Shown here: in pieces, positions 59,345-64,000 of the stretch
How the letters are laid out: the number at the start of each line of letters is the position of its first letter
How positions within the stretch are numbered: the stretch's first letter is position 1
Source: Arthrobacter beigongshangensis
GTDB lineage: Bacteria; Bacillota; Bacilli; Bacillales_A; Planococcaceae
Direction of reading: 5' to 3'
NCBI RefSeq assembly: GCF_016820585.1
Contig: NZ_JADHDX010000006.1
Location: 1 to 64,000 of the forward strand
DNA: 64,000 bases
Translations under genes and position numbers: made by a program
Notes under the pieces: model-generated
Databases searched by the model: none
Seen by the model: the letters and a program-made list of their open reading frames with translations, nothing else
Told to the model about the DNA's origin: nothing

Positions 59345-59779
59345 ATGAACAACGTTACGAAATTTAACATAGTAAAGCCAGCCAATGAAGTATTTGAAGC
59401 ATTCGTAGATCCCTCGAAAATCGGGAATTTTTGGTTCTCGTCGAGCTCTGAAAGATGGGAACAAGGCAAGACGATTACATTGCGATATGACGAATACGAT
59501 GCACAAGGGGATATAGAAGTATTGGAAATTGTAGTAAATCAGAAAATCGTGTTCCGATGGGGTGCTAATGGGGAAGGTCATATTGTTACGATTACATTAA
59601 CAGAGCTGGATAAATCGAGCACACTCATTGAAGTTGTTGAGTCGGGTTTTGTTGAAAATGATGAAGAATTTATAAGTCAATTGATCGATAACAAAGAGGG
59701 CTGGGTTTACATGCTAACTTGTTTAAAGGGTTATTTGGAATTCGGGGTCAAGGAATTGAGAGCAGGAATCGTTAAATAA
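59345..59779 (+). CDS. SRPBCC (AHSA1-type) domain protein
   Basis: The 144-aa protein has the START-like lipid/ligand-binding fold of the Aha1 family. FNIVKPANEVFEAFVDPSKI and NFWFSSSSERWEQGKTITLR occur early, then VFRWGANGEGHIVTITLTEL, VEVVESGF-like strand sequence, and a terminal helix with GWVYMLTCLKGYLEFG. Such proteins act as small-ligand carriers or stress factors. The ATG follows GGAGGGTTCAGG. Likely transcribed with the upstream HEAT-like gene. Confidence 0.85.
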   Translation: MNNVTKFNIVKPANEVFEAFVDPSKIGNFWFSSSSERWEQGKTITLRYDEYDAQGDIEVLEIVVNQKIVFRWGANGEGHIVTITLTELDKSSTLIEVVESGFVENDEEFISQLIDNKEGWVYMLTCLKGYLEFGVKELRAGIVK

Positions 59780-59866
59780 TTGGGTGTTTAAGTAAGCCCC
59801 ACTTTCAATATATCTGTTTAGCTGACGCTAAAATGTCTCACACTTGGCATAAGGAAGGTGAGTGCA

Positions 59867-61060
59867 TTGTTTTTTGAAATGAAAACCGTTATGCATCAGA
59901 CAGATGTTATATCATTCGCGTGGAATGATATAGGTGGGGTTTATCACGTTTATAAAGATGGAAATCATGTTTACGAGGGAACTGTACCCGAATTTAATGA
60001 CGGTGATTTTAAGCACGCAAGATTGTATAACTACGCGATTGAACGCACGGAAGATGGCGAAGTGGTCGATGTTATCGCGCTGCAAACATCGGCGTTTGCT
60101 GAACAAAAAAGTAAGGATAATCCCCTTCAATCGCTCGTCATGACAACGATTGTTGCGAGGTCACAAATCGCATTGTCGTGGGAGGAAATTAGCGATGTAG
60201 ATGAATATGAAGTGTTTCGAAATGGTGTGCATATGAAAACAGTGAAGGAGAATTACTATAGCGACCGGGATTTTTCATTGGATGAAACCTATCGCTATAC
60301 CATTCGTTTGAAGCGCCCGATTGCTAGATCGGAAGACCGATTTAATAGGAGTAAATCAATGTCTTCAACCATTTTTGGTATGTTGAATCCGGTAGCATCG
60401 AAAGAAGAGGCGGCTGTTGAGGTGTTTGAGGTGACAAAGTGGATTGCGCAGCCGCAACAATTATTGACGCCTATTCAAGATCGAATTCGCCGTCCGAATG
60501 TGGACAGATGGAAATTGCGCTATACGACTTTTTTGGCTGATAAATGGGTGGAAAATCCAAATGTCTTGGCATGGAATCATTATTTTAAAGGGGATGGCAG
60601 AGGTTTTGATGTAGATGGGGAGGGCTTTCGAACTCGCGTTCATATTGAACTGGCATATGATCAGCCAAATGCGCCATTGACGTTTACAAAAGCTGTTGGA
60701 CCATCGATTGCCTATAGTCGTTTGAAGCGATTCCGTGAACAAGCGACTGCTTAGCATGAAGGAATTGTTTTGAAACGTTTGGATTATGGACGGGGAGAAT
60801 CGGGGTTTACACTCACACATGCAGTCGGTAATCCCTTGACGCCTGCACCGAAAATAGACTATGAAATGCAGGCTGTTTTACGACGAGATGGACCGTTTGA
60901 TATGACAGGTTACCATGACCAGGCGCCACATCACGAAGTTTATATGATGCGCGGCGAAGGAAATGAGTGGCTGCCGATTCACCAGGCGGAAAGTAAAGGC
61001 CTTGCCTGGCTTTCACCGGTCATCGCTTGGCAATATTGGCGTTGCTCGAGTTTTGGCTGA
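59867..61060 (+). pseudogene. DUF3238 protein gene interrupted by one in-frame amber codon
   Basis: Two consecutive segments in the same frame (59867-60754 and about 60755-61060) make one DUF3238 protein, separated only by TAG at 60752-60754. The first part holds N-terminal fibronectin-like repeats (ISFAWNDIGGVYHVYKDGNH, ALSWEEISDVDEYEVFRNGV) and the start of DUF3238 (LRYTTFLADKWVENPN, GDGRGFDVDGEGFRTRV). The second part continues it (HAVGNPLTPAPKIDYEMQAV, PFDMTGYHDQAPHHEVYM). No base needs to be added or removed. The TTG start follows AAGGAAGG. It is probably a recent nonsense mutation; readthrough would restore about 397 residues. Confidence 0.78.
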
Positions 61061-61115
61061 AGGTTAATTGTCAGAGTAAAAGTCGGAACTGTGAGCGCGA
61101 TGCCAAGCAGGCTCT

Positions 61116-61163
61116 TTGACAATTGTAATTCTATTTGATAAAGTTATCTTGAATTCAAGATAA
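61116..61163 (+). promoter_or_regulatory. mhqD promoter region with MhqR-type operator
   Basis: TTATCTTGAATTCAAGATAA (61144-61163) is a perfect 20-bp palindrome resembling the MhqR box (TATCTNGAATTCNAGATA-type) that controls quinone-resistance genes. It overlaps a candidate promoter with TTGACA at 61116-61121, and lies 30 bases before the mhqD-like gene. Confidence 0.75.
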
Positions 61164-61193
61164 GTATTTTATCCGAAATAGGAGTGATAGATC

Positions 61194-61805
61194 ATGAAAC
61201 ATATATTCAAACAAGGAACGAATGCTTCGAAACCAGTGTTGCTAATGCTTCACGGAACAGGTGGAACTGAAAATGATTTGCTGCCACTTGCAGATTTGAT
61301 TGACCCGGAAGCGTCAGTACTGAGTGTGCGAGGAAATGTCCTTGAAAATGGGATGCCACGCTTTTTCCGAAGATTAGCGGAAGGTGTTTTCGACGAGGAG
61401 GATTTGATTTTCCGAACGAAGGAATTGAATGAGTTTCTCGATGAAGCAGCTCAAAAATATGGTTTCGACCGATTGAATATCATGGCAATTGGTTATTCCA
61501 ATGGAGCGAACATTGCGGCGAGCCTGTTGTTCCATTATGCAGGCGCTTTGAAAGGTGCGATTTTACATCACCCGATGGTGCCAAGGCGTGGCATTGACTT
61601 GCCAGATTTGACTGGCACTCCGGTGTTTATTGCCGCTGGGAAAAATGATCCGATGTGTTCCGCGGAGGAATCTGAGGACCTGGACGAACTATTGACAGCT
61701 GCAGGGGCACAAGTGAAGGTGCATTGGGAAATGAATGGTCATTCGTTGACGCGAACAGAAGTGGACGCAGCAGCGGAATGGTATCGAGCACTATTTAACG
61801 ATTGA
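61194..61805 (+). CDS. mhqD: Alpha/beta hydrolase, MhqD-like carboxylesterase
   Basis: The 203-aa serine hydrolase resembles B. subtilis MhqD. VLLMLHGTGGTENDLLPLAD is the oxyanion-hole strand and the nucleophile is Ser in AIGYSNGANIAASLL (G-x-S-x-G, about residue 103). The Asp is in AAGKNDPMCS and the His in EMNGHSLT. MhqD belongs to the MhqR-controlled response to hydroquinones and catechols. The MhqR-type palindrome upstream agrees with that role. The ATG follows AATAGGAGTGATAG. Confidence 0.88.
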   Translation: MKHIFKQGTNASKPVLLMLHGTGGTENDLLPLADLIDPEASVLSVRGNVLENGMPRFFRRLAEGVFDEEDLIFRTKELNEFLDEAAQKYGFDRLNIMAIGYSNGANIAASLLFHYAGALKGAILHHPMVPRRGIDLPDLTGTPVFIAAGKNDPMCSAEESEDLDELLTAAGAQVKVHWEMNGHSLTRTEVDAAAEWYRALFND

Positions 61806-61915
61806 AGAAGTAAAAATGTGGCACTATTGAAAAACGATTCAAAGCGAGGGAGTTTCCAAAATCGTCTGTATATGCTAGACTGAAATTAAGTTAATAGAAA
61901 CGGTTTGAGCCAATG

Positions 61916-61972
61916 AGAGACCTGACGACATTATTGCGAATATGCAGTAGTATGCGTTCAGGTCTCTTTTTG
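61916..61972 (+). promoter_or_regulatory. glpD leader terminator, GlpP antitermination site
   Basis: AGAGACCTGA (61916-61925) and TCAGGTCTCT (61958-61967) form a stem followed by a T5 run, 45 bases before the glpD ATG. B. subtilis glpD has a leader terminator read through when GlpP bound to glycerol-3-phosphate acts on the mRNA. GlpP is encoded next to glpD here, so the circuit is complete. Confidence 0.8.
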
Positions 61973-62014
61973 TTAAATAAAATACTAAATAGACAGCAAA
62001 AGGAGACGATTAAT

Positions 62015-63664
62015 ATGGGTACATTTTCGGCGCTAGAAAGACAGGCTACGTTTGACAGAATGGCAGACGAATCATTCGATTTACTCGTCATTGGTGGAGG
62101 AATTACGGGCGCGGGTATTGCTTTAGACGCCGCAACCCGCGGTTTGAAGGTGGCGCTCGTGGAGATGCAGGATTTTGCATCTGGTACGTCAAGTCGTTCG
62201 ACGAAATTGGTGCATGGGGGATTACGTTATTTAAAGCAGTTTGAAATTAAGGAAGTGGCGGAGCTCGGTAAAGAGCGTGCGATTGTTTACGAAAACGGTC
62301 CTCATGTGACGACGCCAGAATGGATGTTATTACCGTTTCATAAAGGGGGTACCTTCGGCAAATTGTCGACGTCATTTGGACTGCGTGTTTATGACTTTTT
62401 GGCGGGTGTTAAGAAACAGGAAAGAAGAACAATGCTGTCGCTAGCAGAAACCATTCGTAAGGTGCCGATTGTCAAAAAAGATGGCTTACTTGGCGGTGGC
62501 GTTTACGTGGAATACCGCACAGATGATGCACGCTTGACGATGGAAGTAATCAAGGCGGCAGTGGAAAATGGCGCAGTGATTACGAATTATGCCAAGGCGG
62601 CGCAGTTTATTTACGATGATAGGGAGCAGGTAATAGGTGCTGATATAAAGGATATGCTGACGGATAAGACAGTGTCAGTGCAGGCAAAAAAAATTGTCAA
62701 TGCAACAGGACCATGGGTAGATGACGTACGAGAAATGGATGGCTCTAAGAGCGAAAAGCACTTGATTTTATCCAAAGGAGTCCACTTGGTGTTCGATCAA
62801 TCTACCTTCCCATTGCAACAAGCGGTCTATTTCGATACGCCTGACAAACGCATGGTGTTTGCAATTCCTCGGGATGGCAAAACGTATGTAGGGACGACGG
62901 ATACATTTTACGATGCGAGCCGTGCGACGATCAAGATTACGACAGATGATCGCGCGTATATTATGGGGGCGATTCACTATATGTTCCCAGATTTACAAAT
63001 TGCAGAAAAAGATATTGAGTCGGGCTGGGCAGGGATTCGTCCGCTCATTCACGAAGAAGGTAAAAGCCCTTCTGAAATTTCAAGAAAAGATGAAATTTGG
63101 CAATCAGATACAGGATTAATTACTATTGCAGGTGGGAAATTAACGGGTTATCGTAAAATGGCAGAAACCGTAGTGAGCATGGTTGTAGAAAATATGGCTG
63201 CAACAGACAATAAACAATTTGGTCCATGTGTCACCAAACATTTCCCGATTTCTGGCGGAGATGTTGGCGGTTCGGCAAGGCTGCAACAATTTTTATACGC
63301 CAAGAATAAGCAAGCGCAGCGTTTAGGGTTGAATGAACAGCAAGGCCTCAAATTGGCGAAGATGTATGGGTCCAATGTCGATACGGTGTTTGGTTATGTG
63401 GAGGTCAATGATACGTTGCTTCCCCCTGTGTTATATGCTCAATTAATGTATGCGATTCATCATGAAATGGCCGTTAAGCCAACTGATTTCTTTATTAGAA
63501 GGACGGGGGCTTTATTATTCGATATTGCTACTGTTATGGAATGGAAGGAGCAAGTGATGGCAGAAATGGCGACAACTTTTGGCTGGACTACAGATCAGCA
63601 GACACGCTATGCGAAAGAATTACAGCAAGAAATCGTGTGTGCGACGACTGCGGTCGAGGTATAA
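62015..63664 (+). CDS. glpD: Aerobic glycerol-3-phosphate dehydrogenase GlpD
   Basis: The enzyme is about 549 aa from ATG 62015, preceded by AAAAGGAGACG; the longer upstream frame runs through the leader terminator and is not translated. It is an FAD-dependent, membrane-associated enzyme that feeds electrons to the quinone pool. FAD motif LLVIGGGITGAGIALDAATR, then SSRSTKLVHGGLRYLKQFE, DARLTMEV, NATGPWVDDV and GRPLIHEEGKSPSEISR-type and ITIAGGKLTGYRKMAE blocks are all intact. The C terminus carries the helical domain (FFIRRTGALLFDIATVMEWK). Regulated by the leader terminator and GlpP. Confidence 0.95.
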   Translation: MGTFSALERQATFDRMADESFDLLVIGGGITGAGIALDAATRGLKVALVEMQDFASGTSSRSTKLVHGGLRYLKQFEIKEVAELGKERAIVYENGPHVTTPEWMLLPFHKGGTFGKLSTSFGLRVYDFLAGVKKQERRTMLSLAETIRKVPIVKKDGLLGGGVYVEYRTDDARLTMEVIKAAVENGAVITNYAKAAQFIYDDREQVIGADIKDMLTDKTVSVQAKKIVNATGPWVDDVREMDGSKSEKHLILSKGVHLVFDQSTFPLQQAVYFDTPDKRMVFAIPRDGKTYVGTTDTFYDASRATIKITTDDRAYIMGAIHYMFPDLQIAEKDIESGWAGIRPLIHEEGKSPSEISRKDEIWQSDTGLITIAGGKLTGYRKMAETVVSMVVENMAATDNKQFGPCVTKHFPISGGDVGGSARLQQFLYAKNKQAQRLGLNEQQGLKLAKMYGSNVDTVFGYVEVNDTLLPPVLYAQLMYAIHHEMAVKPTDFFIRRTGALLFDIATVMEWKEQVMAEMATTFGWTTDQQTRYAKELQQEIVCATTAVEV

Positions 63665-63692
63665 TAAGGCTCGGAGGGAGAGGGGAAATACA

Positions 63693-64000
63693 ATGCCTTT
63701 TCGTGAACAAAAAATCTTACCTGCTTTGCGTAATCTGAAGCAGCTCGAACCATTGCTGAGCAGCCCCTATGAGTATATTGTCTTGTTGGAAGTGCATATA
63801 AGTAATCTCAAAACGATTAAAAATGAGGCAGATCGCTATTGTAAAAAGATTATTATTCATGCGGATTTAATTCAAGGGTTAAAAACAGATGATTTTGCCG
63901 CAGAGTTTCTTTGTAATGATATTCGGCCAGCGGGTATTATTTCTACCCGGTCGAATATGATTATGAAAGCGAAGGCCAAAGGGATTATTGCGATTCAACG
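63693..64000 (+). CDS. glpP: GlpP antiterminator (partial, runs off the window)
   Basis: The first 102 codons start MPFREQKILPALRNLKQLEP. Then come EYIVLLEVHISNLKTI, the KIIIHADLIQGLKTDDFAAE block and GIISTRSNMIMKAKAKGIIA. This is the GlpP family, a TIM-barrel-like RNA-binding regulator that binds glycerol-3-phosphate and reads through the glp leader terminators. The ATG follows GGAGGGAGAGGGG. The frame is open to the right edge, so the C terminus lies outside. Confidence 0.93.
   Translation, partial: MPFREQKILPALRNLKQLEPLLSSPYEYIVLLEVHISNLKTIKNEADRYCKKIIIHADLIQGLKTDDFAAEFLCNDIRPAGIISTRSNMIMKAKAKGIIAIQ

Noticed and set aside
61815-61835. Possible catabolite-responsive element upstream of glpD (TTGAAAAACGATTCAA)
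   Set aside because: The central CG is out of register by one base with the 14-bp cre consensus, so it is not supported.
1-64000. CRISPR arrays and tRNA/rRNA genes
   Set aside because: No regularly spaced direct repeats and no tRNA cloverleaf or rRNA sequence were recognised on either strand. The repeats found are dispersed single copies.

Overview
The window looks like a chromosome segment of a low-GC Gram-positive bacterium of the order Bacillales. Gene style (PgeF, YitT, DUF4317, MhqD, GlpP/GlpD, NikR plus a nickel importer, S-layer-homology surface protein, SD-rich starts with many TTG/GTG codons) suggests the Sporosarcina/Lysinibacillus group of Planococcaceae. That placement is inferred from protein flavour and is not proven.

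Left edge to 3.6 kb: the 3' tail of a group II intron, an RclA-type disulfide oxidoreductase, a 102-bp palindromic repeat, a cytoplasmic gamma-glutamyltransferase-like enzyme and a 46-aa gene.

3.7-16.1 kb is an accessory, probably defence-related, island. It carries a winged-HTH/SRA-like modified-DNA reader without a nuclease; two paralogous small Cys-rich proteins separated by a G10 tract; a Nudix hydrolase coupled to a 970-aa PLD-helicase-DUF3427 protein; a very AT-rich two-gene unit joining a RelA/SpoT-like nucleotidyltransferase to a DGQHR-domain (DndB-like) protein; and a three-gene ABC-three-component (ABC-3C) system. Around it lie an IS1182-type remnant, a 477-bp IS remnant with doubled terminal repeats, and a duplicated 5' fragment of the MFS gene found at 21.9 kb. 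The RelA/SpoT-DGQHR pair is the best candidate for an undescribed system.

17.4-33.5 kb is mostly metabolic and regulatory: two unknown proteins, a TetR/SDR divergent pair with a perfect operator palindrome, an MFS transporter, an NDT/TIR-like unknown, a luciferase-like monooxygenase, DUF4317, an acyl-CoA dehydrogenase, small proteins, a MerR regulator with a textbook 19-bp-spacer promoter, a lipoprotein, and an M20 amidohydrolase with an MFS exporter.

33.6-39.2 kb is a complete nickel import operon, nikR-nikA-nikB-nikC-nikD-nikE, on the minus strand. 39.5-42.8 kb holds pgeF coupled to a second TetR gene, a second divergent SDR, and a YitT protein. A solo tnpB element sits 25 bp upstream of an hprK-like gene that is split by a one-base frameshift. 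Next come a HAD phosphatase, a 38-aa membrane peptide, a histidine phosphatase and a VmlR-like ABC-F ribosome protection protein. The leader of the last shows an antiterminator/terminator attenuator, with a 130-bp structured repeat lodged inside it.

49.6-53.2 kb is the thiamine salvage operon tenA-thiM-thiD-thiE-thiW under a TPP riboswitch. 53.4-64 kb carries an SLH-anchored surface protein, a chemotaxis receptor (followed by the second copy of the 130-bp structured repeat), an EamA permease, HEAT-like and SRPBCC proteins, a DUF3238 gene broken by one amber codon, mhqD under an MhqR-type palindrome, and glpD behind a leader terminator, followed by the start of glpP, the antiterminator expected to act on that leader.

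Coordinates use the start codon best supported by the ribosome binding site. Homology statements rest on recognition of motifs by eye; no search was run.
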